Assembly (NCBI GenBank): GCA_016709335.1
Contig: JADJNC010000017.1
Coordinates: forward strand, 1 to 48,020
Origin: Candidatus Propionivibrio dominans
GTDB lineage: Bacteria > Pseudomonadota > Gammaproteobacteria > Burkholderiales > Rhodocyclaceae
DNA: 48,020 nt
Direction of reading: 5' to 3'
Under the pieces are notes generated by a model. The model saw only the letters and a program-made list of their open reading frames with translations. It searched no databases and had not been told where the DNA came from. Made by a program: the position numbers and the translations under genes. Shown piece after piece: positions 37,450-45,695 of this stretch (positions within the stretch are counted from its first letter, which is position 1; each line of letters begins with the position of its first letter).

Positions 37450-38262
37450 ATGAACGTGCTCGCGCCATCCGGTAGGGGTGCGGCTCGCTTCACTGCAACG
37501 ATTGCCGTTGCAGCGGCGCTTACGGTAATCGCAGGCTGTGGCAACGACAGTTCGTCCAGTCGTTACCCCTCCGATTGGCCAAAGCTTGAGCGTGTCGCGA
37601 CACAAGGCAAACAGTGTCCAGATATTAGCGGACACTATGTCTTTGAAAACGGTGCAGACGACTCGGCGTTTGGGAATGACTCTACTTTTATCGGTCGAAA
37701 CGTCAAAAGCGATTCGAAATGGCCTTGGGAAAGCGTGGCGATTTCCGGCGACGCTGCGGTGTCGATCAGCCTGACTTACAGCCGTCCGCGGCCGCTACTC
37801 TCTGGCATACCGATGTCGCCCGACACGACAATGGCGACACTGCAACACGGCATACATTACACCTGCGACGAGGGTTGGTTGATCGCGCAGAAGCAAGAAA
37901 TGTCGATCCGTACGTTGAGTAAAAACGCCATCCACCGTGACGTGCAATACCGCGGCGTTCGGCGCGTCGCAGATACCTCGACACACTTTCGCCGCGACAC
38001 GGAGGGTGGTCTCGTGGCGCGTGCAGAGGTGCGCGAATATCGCGTGTTGTCAATCTGGGCAGAGACCGGCGCGGGTATTCCGTATTGGAGCGACGTGCGA
38101 ACGTATTGGGCACATTGGTCGTCGGCGCGAATGCTCAGCGCAAACGTTTTGGCGGGCAAAGCCACGCAGGCAGAAGTTACGCAAATGAATCGGCTTGAAC
38201 GCGAAGTTTACGAACGAGAAAATGACGGTGGGCCGAGCATGAACGAGGCTCAGTCGCACTAA
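37450..38262 (+). CDS. Putative lipoprotein of unknown function
   Basis: The protein is 270 residues from ATG 37450 (289 from 37393). The N-terminus is a lipoprotein signal: basic start, hydrophobic ATIAVAAALTVI, then lipobox IAGC-GN with Cys about residue 30 and a Ser-rich linker. The mature part has GKQCPDISGHYVFENG, several Trp and a hydrophilic C-terminus (QMNRLEREVYERENDGG). No family recognised. Mature residues after the Cys (Gly-Asn) give no inner-membrane retention signal, suggesting the outer membrane. It sits in the insert between the two acnB tails; codon use looks less GC-biased than in acnB. Neither start has a good Shine-Dalgarno sequence. Confidence 0.6.
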   Translation: MNVLAPSGRGAARFTATIAVAAALTVIAGCGNDSSSSRYPSDWPKLERVATQGKQCPDISGHYVFENGADDSAFGNDSTFIGRNVKSDSKWPWESVAISGDAAVSISLTYSRPRPLLSGIPMSPDTTMATLQHGIHYTCDEGWLIAQKQEMSIRTLSKNAIHRDVQYRGVRRVADTSTHFRRDTEGGLVARAEVREYRVLSIWAETGAGIPYWSDVRTYWAHWSSARMLSANVLAGKATQAEVTQMNRLEREVYERENDGGPSMNEAQSH

Positions 38263-38498
38263 CGCCCGATGTCCAATAAATCGACTTTGCTTGGCTTTAA
38301 GCAACTGAGTAACAGGGTCAAGGGGGCTCGACTTTTATGCAATGGATGCATGACAATCCTGGCAAGCAGGATCGCTTCCCCGTTTACTTCACGTCTAATT
38401 TCGCACGAAGGCGGCGAAACATGCGGCGGGTCGGGTGTCGGTGCTGGTGCCCGTCTGAGTTTTGGCATCAATGCGGCCACGCTGAGTTGAATCCCCGC

Positions 38499-39392
38499 AT
38501 GCCCGCCGCGCTCCCCCTGCGCCACTTACTGCTCGCGCTCGCTGTGGCCGCTGTCTGGGGCACAAACTTCGTGGTCATCAAGCTCGCGCTCGGGCACTTG
38601 CCGCCGCTGCTGTTCGCGGCCCTGCGCTTCGCCCTCGTGCTGTTTCCCGCCCTGTTCTTCCTGGCGCGCCCGGCGGTTCCGCTGGGCAATCTGGCGCTCT
38701 ACGGCCTGTTGATCGGGGTCGGCCAGTTCGGCTTGCTCTATGTCGCAATCAACGGCCATATCTCGCCTGGCCTCGCCTCGCTGGTCGTCCAGGTCCAGGT
38801 CTTCTTCACCATCGGCCTCTCGATGCGCCTCGCCGGCGAACGGGTGCGCGGTTTCCAGTGGTTCGCCCTGCTGCTGGCCTCGGCGGGAATCGCCGTGATT
38901 ATCGTGCATACCGACGGCAGCACGACGCCGCTCGGCTTGTTGCTGGTGCTGCTGGCGGCGCTGGCTTGGGCCGGCGGCAATATCGCGGTGAAACAGGGCG
39001 CGCCGGCCAACATCCTCGCCTACGTGGTCTGGTCCAGTGCCTTCGCCGTACCGCCGCTGATCGCGCTCTCGCTGTTCTTCGAGGGCTGGGAGGCGATCTC
39101 GGCAGCGTTGATGGCGGCTGACGCGTCGACCTGGGCGGCGGTGGCCTACCAGTCCTGGGGTAATTCGCTGTTCGGCTATGCGGCCTGGGGCTGGCTGCTG
39201 GCGCGCCACCCGGCAGCGACGATCACGCCGATGGCCCTGCTGGTGCCGGTGTTCGGCATGGGCGGCGCGGCGCTCTGGCTGGACGAAGCGCTACCGCCCT
39301 GGAAGCTCGCCGCCGCCGCGCTGGTGATCGCCGGCCTGGCGCTAAACCTGCTGTGGCCGCGGTTGCGCGCGGCTCTGGCCGGAAGCGGATAA
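38499..39392 (+). CDS. EamA family transporter (O-acetylserine/cysteine exporter-like)
   Basis: The 297-residue protein has ten predicted membrane segments in two EamA repeats: LRHLLLALAVAAVWGTNFVVIKLAL at the start of the first; LGLLLVLLAALAWAGGNIAVKQG at the start of the second. The WGTNFVVIK and AWAGGNIAVK motifs and length match DMT-superfamily exporters near E. coli EamA, which expels cysteine pathway metabolites. ATG 38499 is chosen because the residues before it lack family similarity. It is the last gene of the insert, ending 8 bp before the second acnB tail. Confidence 0.87.
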   Translation: MPAALPLRHLLLALAVAAVWGTNFVVIKLALGHLPPLLFAALRFALVLFPALFFLARPAVPLGNLALYGLLIGVGQFGLLYVAINGHISPGLASLVVQVQVFFTIGLSMRLAGERVRGFQWFALLLASAGIAVIIVHTDGSTTPLGLLLVLLAALAWAGGNIAVKQGAPANILAYVVWSSAFAVPPLIALSLFFEGWEAISAALMAADASTWAAVAYQSWGNSLFGYAAWGWLLARHPAATITPMALLVPVFGMGGAALWLDEALPPWKLAAAALVIAGLALNLLWPRLRAALAGSG

Positions 39393-39400
39393 TCGCTGTA

Positions 39401-39538
39401 TATCGCTACATGAACTTCGACAAGATTGACGTGTTGATCGACGTGGCGGTGGCGGATACGGTGACGGTGTAAGCCGCACGCGGCTTCTCAATCCGGAAAA
39501 CGGCGCCCTGCGGGCGCCGTTTTACATGGTACATTGCT
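39401..39538 (+). repeat. acnB tail repeat, copy 2 (diverged gene end and terminator)
   Basis: Read in the acnB frame this copy encodes [20 protein letters not shown]... and a stop, against [18 protein letters not shown]... in acnB: two extra codons but an unbroken frame. The following GCCGCACGCGGCTTCTCA and terminator are also homologous. It lacks the rest of acnB and is not translated as such. Confidence 0.8.
39497..39523. terminator. Terminator hairpin in the second acnB tail
   Basis: AAAACGGCGCCC pairs perfectly with GGGCGCCGTTTT across a TGC loop. Compared with the acnB terminator the upper stem differs on both sides in a matched way, so the structure has been kept. It now terminates the EamA gene's transcription. 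Confidence 0.85.
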
Positions 39539-39685
39539 CGCATAAGGTCTCGATTCGGCGCAAATTTTGCGGAAGCCGGAGATCGCCACTTCAGTGCGCC
39601 TGCATCCACCCCCATTTCCGCTCGAACACACGTACCAGGGATTCTGCGAGAATCAATGAGCAAGTGCTTCTCTGCGGAGATCAAG

Positions 39686-41344
39686 ATGAACGCCGAAGTC
39701 AATGCCCCGGACACGATGGTGCGCCATTTCAGGCAGATCCTGCTATGGCCCTTGCAGTTGATGCCCATTCAGGAGAACGCGCAGATCCAGAAGCACTGGG
39801 AGGTGCTCGAGAATTCCGGACCTGAAAACCCCTGGCGCGAGCTTTCTTCCGAGTTCAGTGGAGATCAGTCGAGCTTTCAACGGCGCCACTACAACGAGTT
39901 CGTGACCTTTCTCCCCCACGTGCAACGCTTCCTCTACGGGGAAGGGCTGGCGCGCGGCAAAGGTGGCTGGCATGCCGAGTCGCCGATGCGCGTGTTTCGG
40001 CGACGCGACATCGCCAGGGCGAGGGCCACGTTTCGCCGCGACAAGCCGCCGGTGACATTCGGGGTCGGCCATGTCGAGCTCTACTTCTTCTATGACATCG
40101 ATATCGTGGTGCTGGCCCTGGAGCTGTTCGCCGATGACATCAGCCTCGACGATGTCCAGAACACCCTGTATCGCTTCGGACGTGCCTATCCGCTGGACTG
40201 GGATGCCGACGGAACGGGCAACCACTGCGTCGACAAGATCGAGTGGTTGGCGGCGGACGCGCGGGTTCTTGCATGCTCCGACTATGACAGCGAGGAGAAG
40301 TACCTGGCATTCGTCTCCCAGTATCGCTCGCCTTACATCGCCTCGCACTGGGAGTTCCTGCTGAAGCCCCTGGCAATGCATTACTCGGGGGAACCGGGGC
40401 TGATACGCTACCGGCAGATCGAATTCCACCGCATGCCACTGATGGCGTACATCGCGCTGGACGATCCTCACGTCCTGACACGGGCCGACTTCGTTCGCCT
40501 CGGATTGGCCGCGGCGCCGGGTAAACCCGGTGTCCTGCCTTATTCCGAGCGCCACCTGCTGCGCTTCGAACGGCGCTACTGCTATGACCGTCATTGGTCC
40601 AGGGAGGGCGAGGAGATGAATACCCGCTTCATATGCAGCGGGCGGATCCTGATCGCGGTCGGCAGCGCGCGGAAAGCAGCGTTCGTCAACAGCGAAACCG
40701 GCATGCTCGGCCAGTTCCGACACCAGTATTTCCTGCTCTTCCTGATCGCGCACTTTCATCGCGCGGCGCTGCTGATGCTCTCCGACCGTCTGGTGATCGC
40801 CTTGAACGATCTGGACATCCAGAATGCCGACAGCGTGAGAAATTTCAAGCGCCTGATCCGGCACACCTTCGAGATCTTTCTGCGCTTCACCCACCGTTAC
40901 TGGTTCCACGATGTCTCCGATCAGGCGCAGGCGCGGGATCTTTTTCACATGTGCACCGGGAATCTGGGCACCGATGATCTCTTCAACGAGGTACGCGAGG
41001 AGATTCAGGACATGAGCAGCTATCTCGACAGCGACACCTTGCGCCGCCAGTCGAACTCGATGGTCCGCCTGACCGTTTCCACCATATTCGGCATGATGGC
41101 GACCGTGACCAGCGGATTTCTGGGGATGAACCTGATCGCTGAAGCCGACGCCACGTGGGGCTTGAAGCTCCTCTACTTCCTGATAGTGGGCGTACCTTCG
41201 GTGCTGCTCGCCTTCTACGTGATACTCAAGTCCAAACGCCTGTCGGACTTCCTCGATGCGCTCGCCGATGAGCGCTTGTCACCCCGCTCCAAGACCGTGG
41301 CCGCCGAGAACATCTTCCGCAAGCGGACCCGACCGGTACGTTGA
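39686..41344 (+). CDS. CorA-like divalent cation transporter family protein
   Basis: The 552-residue protein has a long soluble N-terminal region (~450 residues, many aromatic and charged residues) and two C-terminal membrane helices. The first helix ends in a GMN motif (Gly480-Met481-Asn482, in SGFLGMNLIAEAD), the selectivity signature of CorA Mg2+ channels. The second is LLYFLIVGVPSVLLAFYVILK. It is far longer than E. coli CorA (316), so it belongs to an extended subgroup. ATG 39686 is preferred over 39656 because GGAGA stands 5 nt ahead. Metal specificity is unknown. Confidence 0.78.
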   Translation: MNAEVNAPDTMVRHFRQILLWPLQLMPIQENAQIQKHWEVLENSGPENPWRELSSEFSGDQSSFQRRHYNEFVTFLPHVQRFLYGEGLARGKGGWHAESPMRVFRRRDIARARATFRRDKPPVTFGVGHVELYFFYDIDIVVLALELFADDISLDDVQNTLYRFGRAYPLDWDADGTGNHCVDKIEWLAADARVLACSDYDSEEKYLAFVSQYRSPYIASHWEFLLKPLAMHYSGEPGLIRYRQIEFHRMPLMAYIALDDPHVLTRADFVRLGLAAAPGKPGVLPYSERHLLRFERRYCYDRHWSREGEEMNTRFICSGRILIAVGSARKAAFVNSETGMLGQFRHQYFLLFLIAHFHRAALLMLSDRLVIALNDLDIQNADSVRNFKRLIRHTFEIFLRFTHRYWFHDVSDQAQARDLFHMCTGNLGTDDLFNEVREEIQDMSSYLDSDTLRRQSNSMVRLTVSTIFGMMATVTSGFLGMNLIAEADATWGLKLLYFLIVGVPSVLLAFYVILKSKRLSDFLDALADERLSPRSKTVAAENIFRKRTRPVR

Positions 41345-41805
41345 GACACCAGGGGTACCCCGGTCGAGGTGATATCAGTGCGTCTGCCCCCGTCCCCTAC
41401 TCGATCGAACCCACGCACAAGGGATTGGTTTTAGAGGGTAAAAGCAGGGAAAAGGCAAGGGGGAAAAGGCCTCAGATTTTCAGGCCGAGCTGTCCCGGAT
41501 ATCCCGTCGACTCGCCTCAGGCTTTCGCGGACGGCAGCGCCGATCCACCGGCGCAGCCAACCCCAGTAGGCTTTTTTAAATCTCATCTTACGTGGCTCCT
41601 GTAGCAATTCCGTCCATCTCATCCCGTACCTCCTTCAGGCATAGAGTGAAACCGGACAAATCATTTGCTACAACTCCGGACAGATTACTTGTTCCCTACA
41701 TTCATCCGGTGTTCCACATGACTTCGGTAATGGCTGATGTCATAATAAGACCATTCTGATGCAACGCCGCTTATCCCCTGCCGCAATCCTGAGAAGGAGT
41801 TCATA
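41345..41805. other. Gene-poor stretch with IS remnant upstream of the PHB depolymerase
   Basis: Apart from the ISNCY-like remnant I see no gene. The last 80 bp hold the ribosome-binding site (GAGAAGGAG, 41791-41799) of the depolymerase and probably its promoter, which I could not place. Confidence 0.4.
41431..41700 (-). mobile_element. ISNCY-like insertion sequence remnant
   Basis: On the minus strand MRWTELLQEPRKMRFKKAYWGW (41622-41557) matches the start of ISNCY-type transposases (MRWTELLQEPRRMRFEEAY...). After these residues the similarity stops and the frame continues with unrelated sequence to 41431. Upstream are two CCGGACA(A/G)AT(C/T)A units (41653-41690) that look like the element's end. 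Only this end survives. Confidence 0.6.
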
Positions 41806-42915
41806 ATGTCCATTTTTCTCTCCCGCCGCTGGCACCCTCTTTTTTTTCTATTGGCCGTTTTCGCTGCCACCTTGCCTGCTGTCCACGGCGCCACGCCGGA
41901 GAAACTGCCGGCGCTGAATATCGATATTAACGAAACCTCGATTTCCGGCCTCTCCTCCGGAGCCTTCGCCTCGGTGCAGTTCCAGGTGGCCTATTCGTCA
42001 ACCGTCAAGGGTGCCGGTGTTATCGCCGGTGGGCCGTTCTTCTGCAGCCAGGGCAACGTCCTGCGGGCGACCACGCAATGCTCGTGTACGATCGACCCCG
42101 CACATAAACTGTGCGGCGTTTCGCCGAGCAGTACCGAGTTGCCGACCCTGGTCAGCGAAACCCGCCAGTTTGCCGCCCAGGGGCTGATCGACGACCCGGC
42201 CAACCTGGCGCGCCAGCGCGTCCTGATCCTCGCCGGCGACAAGGATCAGACGGTGCCGGTGCCGATCGCCGAGCAACTGTCCGACTACTACACCCTTCTG
42301 GCCGTGCCGGAAAAGAACGTGGTCAGCGTGCGCCTGAGCAAGGCTTCGCACACCATGCCGACCATGGACTACGGCAAGGACTGTGGCGTATCCGAATCAC
42401 CCTACATCGGCAAGTGCAGGTTTGACGCGGCCAAGGTCATCCTCCACTGGATCTACGGGGATCTGAAAAAGCCGAAACAAGGGCCGGCCGGCGGTCGCCT
42501 GGTACAGTTCGACCAGACCCCCTACGTGTCCGGGAACCGCTTCTCGTGGAGCAACGGCATGGACAGCACCGGCTGGGCCTACATCCCGGTAGCCTGTGCC
42601 AGGGGCGAGGCATGCCGCCTGCATGTCGCCCTGCACGGCTGCAAACAGGGGCAAAGCTATCTGCCGCTGAGGCCGGTGGCGGGCGGTGAGCTGTACTACG
42701 GCACCACCTTCGTGCGCAATGCCGGTTACAACCGCTGGGCCGAAAGCAACCACATCGTCGTGCTCTACCCGCAGGCAGTCTCCATTCCCGACCGTAACCC
42801 CAACGGCTGCTGGGACTGGTGGGGCTACACCGACGAGAACTTCGCCACCCGCAAGGGCGTCCAGCTCTCGGCGATTCGCGCCATGGTCGAGCAGATTACT
42901 TCGGGCCGGCGATAA
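41806..42915 (+). CDS. Extracellular PHB depolymerase, catalytic domain type 2
   Basis: The 369-residue protein has a signal peptide (MSIFLSRRWHPLFFLLAVFAATLPAVHG). Close to the mature start lies the lipase box GLSSG with nucleophile Ser50; Asp147 (AGDKDQTV) and His182 (KASHTMP) complete the triad. A Ser this near the N-terminus marks the circularly permuted type-2 short-chain PHA depolymerases. Paired cysteines (80/92/94/103) fit an extracellular enzyme. A C-terminal part (LHVALHGCKQGQ, CWDWWGYTDENFATRKG) is typical. It should hydrolyse poly(3-hydroxybutyrate) granules outside the cell or in the periplasm. A GAGAAGGAG site supports the start. Confidence 0.9.
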   Translation: MSIFLSRRWHPLFFLLAVFAATLPAVHGATPEKLPALNIDINETSISGLSSGAFASVQFQVAYSSTVKGAGVIAGGPFFCSQGNVLRATTQCSCTIDPAHKLCGVSPSSTELPTLVSETRQFAAQGLIDDPANLARQRVLILAGDKDQTVPVPIAEQLSDYYTLLAVPEKNVVSVRLSKASHTMPTMDYGKDCGVSESPYIGKCRFDAAKVILHWIYGDLKKPKQGPAGGRLVQFDQTPYVSGNRFSWSNGMDSTGWAYIPVACARGEACRLHVALHGCKQGQSYLPLRPVAGGELYYGTTFVRNAGYNRWAESNHIVVLYPQAVSIPDRNPNGCWDWWGYTDENFATRKGVQLSAIRAMVEQITSGRR

Positions 42916-42999
42916 ATTGCAGGAAAAATCAGCCCACTGCCCGGGCGGGTTGTAGCGATTGATGCTCAGCTCGGCCTGGCTGGCGCCGGGACAATCGCG

Positions 43000-43785
43000 C
43001 TATCTCGCCTGCGTAAAGCGGTAATTGTCGGCGGCCAGCGAGTCAGCGACCCAGCCACCGCCAAGCCATTCCGTGGTGTGCTTCTGCCCGGCCGCGCCGA
43101 GCGCGACGAACAGCGGCAGAAAATGTTCCGGCGTCGGGTGCGCAAAGCCGGCATGCGGCGCGGCATGTGGCCAGTCGAACAGGGCTTCGCTGTCACCAGC
43201 CAGCAAGTGGGTGTGTACCCAGTCACGGAAGGCCTGTGTTTCTTCGGCGCGTGGCTTGCCGCGCATGTATTCGCCCAGATTGTGCGTCAGGTGTCCCGAG
43301 GCGACGATCAGGATGTTGTCGTCGGCCAGCGGTGCCAGTGCTGCGCCGAGCGCGTAGTGGTGGCGAGCGCAACGTTCGGGCTGAACCGAGAGTTGCAGCA
43401 CCGGGATGTCCGCCGCCGGAAACAGCGTACGCAGCGGTACCCAGGCGCCGTGATCGAGCCCGCGGCTGGCGTCGATGCCGGCGGCGAACCCGGCGTCGCC
43501 CAGTTGCTGCTTGATGCGCTGTGCCAGTTCGGGGGCACCGGGTGCCGGGTAGCGCAGGGCATAAAGTTCGTCGGGAAAGCCGGCGAAGTCGTGAATCGTC
43601 TCGGGCTGCGCGCTGCCGCCGAGAACGGGCAGCCGCGTGTTCCAGTGGGCGGAGACGAGCAGGATCGCCGCCGGGGCGGTCAGCCGTTTGGCCAGCGCAG
43701 ACCACACCTGCGTCAGTTCGTCAGCGCCAAGCGCCGTCATCGGCGAGCCGTGCGAGAGAAAGAGAATCGATTGTTTCGTATTCAT
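43000..43785 (-). CDS. Class III extradiol dioxygenase, 4,5-DOPA dioxygenase (YgiD) type
   Basis: The 261-residue protein has the YgiD/DODA pattern: ILFLSHGSPM (His12), LVSAHWNT (His47), HDFAGFPDELY, GLDHGAWVPLR (His112), ASGHLTHNL (His165, His168) and HPTPEHFLPLFVALG. These give the metal site of LigB-like enzymes, which open catechol rings. The E. coli relative acts on DOPA in vitro; the natural substrate is unknown. The start at 43785 is clear. It is on the same strand as, and 6 bp downstream of, the GST gene, so both may respond to the divergent LysR regulator. Confidence 0.9.
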   Translation of the reverse strand: MNTKQSILFLSHGSPMTALGADELTQVWSALAKRLTAPAAILLVSAHWNTRLPVLGGSAQPETIHDFAGFPDELYALRYPAPGAPELAQRIKQQLGDAGFAAGIDASRGLDHGAWVPLRTLFPAADIPVLQLSVQPERCARHHYALGAALAPLADDNILIVASGHLTHNLGEYMRGKPRAEETQAFRDWVHTHLLAGDSEALFDWPHAAPHAGFAHPTPEHFLPLFVALGAAGQKHTTEWLGGGWVADSLAADNYRFTQAR

Positions 43786-43791
43786 GCTGCG

Positions 43792-44631
43792 TTACCTATG
43801 GGTTGGGGGCGGCATTTGTTCTGGCGCTAACTCATTGAAATACCGGGCCCTCAGGTTTTCGTCGCTCACAGGGCTTGACCAGGAATGGATAAACACCTCC
43901 CAAACCTTCATTCCGGCGCAATGCCTGAAGCCGGAATGACTCTGAGATTCATTAGAACAATCTGATCCTGGGGCTGGACCCCGGCATTTCTTGCCGCCCC
44001 GGCGTGCTAAATCACAGAGATCATTTTTCAGCCTCTCAGCCGCCAGCGCATCGCTTACGCTGGCGCGACTGGCAATACGCTCGACAAAGGCGGAGAGAGC
44101 CGGCCACTGCTTGATGTCGAGACCAACCCAGTGTAACCAGCCCAGCACGGTGAACAGATAGCCGTCGGCCACGGTGAAGTTCTGGCCCATCAGATACTCG
44201 TTTTTCGCCAGATGGCCGGCAATGTAATCCAGGCGATTGGACAGATTTTTCAGCGCGATCGACTTGTATTCGGCGGGTGTCGCCGGGTTGAACAGCGGGC
44301 TGAAACCCTTGTGCACTTCCGAGTTGATGAATCCCAGCCATTCCTGCAACTGGTATCGTTCCAGCGTCCCGGCCCTGGGGGCGAGACCGGATTCGGGCTT
44401 GAGATCGGCGATGTATTGAACGATGGCCGGGCCTTCGGTCAGGCGAACACCGTTATCAAGTTCAAGAACCGGAACGTAGCCTCTCGGGTTGATCGTGCTG
44501 AAATCGCGGCCATCGGCGGCGAGCACATGCTTCTTGATATCGACACGAACGAGTTCGACATCAATGCCGGCTTCGCGCAGGGCAATATGCGGCGAAAACG
44601 AACAGGTTCCGGGGGCGAAGTAGAGTTTCAT
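43792..44631 (-). CDS. Glutathione S-transferase with repeat-derived C-terminal extension
   Basis: The protein begins MKLYFAPGTCSFSPHIALREAG, the beta-class GST start with the catalytic Cys10, then GYVPVLELDNGVRLTEGPAIVQYIAD (GSH site) and the helical domain with NFTVADGYLFTVLGW. Bacterial GstA ends after about 203 residues, here around AAERLKNDL. This frame runs on for ~75 residues (CDLARRGGKKCRGP ... APEQMPPPTHR) through a dispersed CATTCCGGCG repeat. The tail has probably been replaced by repeat insertion. It should conjugate glutathione to electrophiles; the extension is unlikely to be functional. Confidence 0.85.
   Translation of the reverse strand: MKLYFAPGTCSFSPHIALREAGIDVELVRVDIKKHVLAADGRDFSTINPRGYVPVLELDNGVRLTEGPAIVQYIADLKPESGLAPRAGTLERYQLQEWLGFINSEVHKGFSPLFNPATPAEYKSIALKNLSNRLDYIAGHLAKNEYLMGQNFTVADGYLFTVLGWLHWVGLDIKQWPALSAFVERIASRASVSDALAAERLKNDLCDLARRGGKKCRGPAPGSDCSNESQSHSGFRHCAGMKVWEVFIHSWSSPVSDENLRARYFNELAPEQMPPPTHR
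43908..43940. repeat. Third copy of the CATTCCGGCG...CCGGAATG repeat
   Basis: TTCATTCCGGCGCAATG...GAAGCCGGAATGAC is an imperfect hairpin related to the elements at 13692 and 29413. It lies inside the extended tail of the GST frame. Confidence 0.6.
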
Positions 44632-44789
44632 TTTGCAGCTCCTTGAGGTGGAAGGGTAATACGCAAGACCGTAGATAAGACCAAAGGCTGGCAAAGGTGA
44701 TCCCGCGTTGCATTGCACTGTAAGTGTCCCGTAATAAAGATTAAAGACGTATAAAATTGAATCTGTGTTGCATTAATCGGGATAATCAA

Positions 44790-45695
44790 TTGGACAAATT
44801 CGAAGCCATGCGTGTTTTCTGCTCGGTAATCGAGGCCGGTGGTTTTGCCGCCGCCGCCGAGCGGTCAGGCCTCTCCACCTCCGCCGTGTCGCGACATGTG
44901 GCACAGCTCGAAGCGCATCTCAACGTGCGATTGCTCAACCGCACGACGCGGCGGATGAGCCCGACCGACGCCGGCTTTGCCTACTTTGAGCGGTGCACGC
45001 AATTGCTCGCCGATCTCGATGAAACCGAGGCCAGTGTTTCCGGCGAAGCGCGGCATCCGCGCGGCCGCCTGCGGCTGACGGCGCCCATCGCACTCTCGGT
45101 GCTGCGCCTGGCGCAGGCCTTTGCCGCATTTTCCCAGGCCTACCCGGAGATCACGCTCGATATCGTGCTCTCGGATAACGTTGCCGATTTCACCGAAGAA
45201 GGCCTCGATCTGGCGATTCGTGTCGGGCGGGTAGGGAGTGAAAATGTCGTGGCCAGGCACATCGGAGAAACGGCACTGCTGATTGCCGCCGCGCCGGCTT
45301 ACCTGGCACGCGACGGGACACCGCAGACGCCAGACGAACTAACACGTCATGCCTGCTTTACCTACGCGTTTTCAGCGACAGGCAGCCACTGGGAGTTTGT
45401 CGATAACAAGGGCGAAGCGCTCAGCATCCGCGTCGGTGGCTCGATCAAGGCCAACAACGGCATGTTCCTCGCCGAGATGGCGGTAGCGGGGAGTGGCATC
45501 GTTTACGCCCCGTGTTTCATCCTGCTGCCCTTGATCGAGCGCGGCCTGCTGGTACGCCTGTTGCCGGACTGGGAAACCCGGCGCCTGCCGATCCATGCCG
45601 TCTATCCAACGCGTCGGCATCTGTCGGCCAAGGTGCAGGCGATGACCGGCTTTCTCGCCGAATGGTTTGAAAAACAGCGCGATCAGGCGCTTTGA
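44790..45695 (+). CDS. LysR family transcriptional regulator
   Basis: The 301-residue protein has an N-terminal winged HTH (FEAMRVFCSVIEAGGFAAAAE, LSTSAVSRHVAQLEAHL, LLNRTTRRMSPTDAG) and a LysR substrate-binding domain (LRLTAPIALSVLRLAQAFAAF, DLAIRVGRVG, KANNGMFLAEMAVAGSGIV). TTG 44790 is preferred because most relatives begin MDKFEAM; the frame is also open from TTG 44757. It is divergent from the GST gene with ~160 bp between, which holds two GTTGCATT direct repeats (44706, 44768), so it probably controls the GST-dioxygenase pair. The inducer is unknown. Confidence 0.92.
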   Translation: MDKFEAMRVFCSVIEAGGFAAAAERSGLSTSAVSRHVAQLEAHLNVRLLNRTTRRMSPTDAGFAYFERCTQLLADLDETEASVSGEARHPRGRLRLTAPIALSVLRLAQAFAAFSQAYPEITLDIVLSDNVADFTEEGLDLAIRVGRVGSENVVARHIGETALLIAAAPAYLARDGTPQTPDELTRHACFTYAFSATGSHWEFVDNKGEALSIRVGGSIKANNGMFLAEMAVAGSGIVYAPCFILLPLIERGLLVRLLPDWETRRLPIHAVYPTRRHLSAKVQAMTGFLAEWFEKQRDQAL

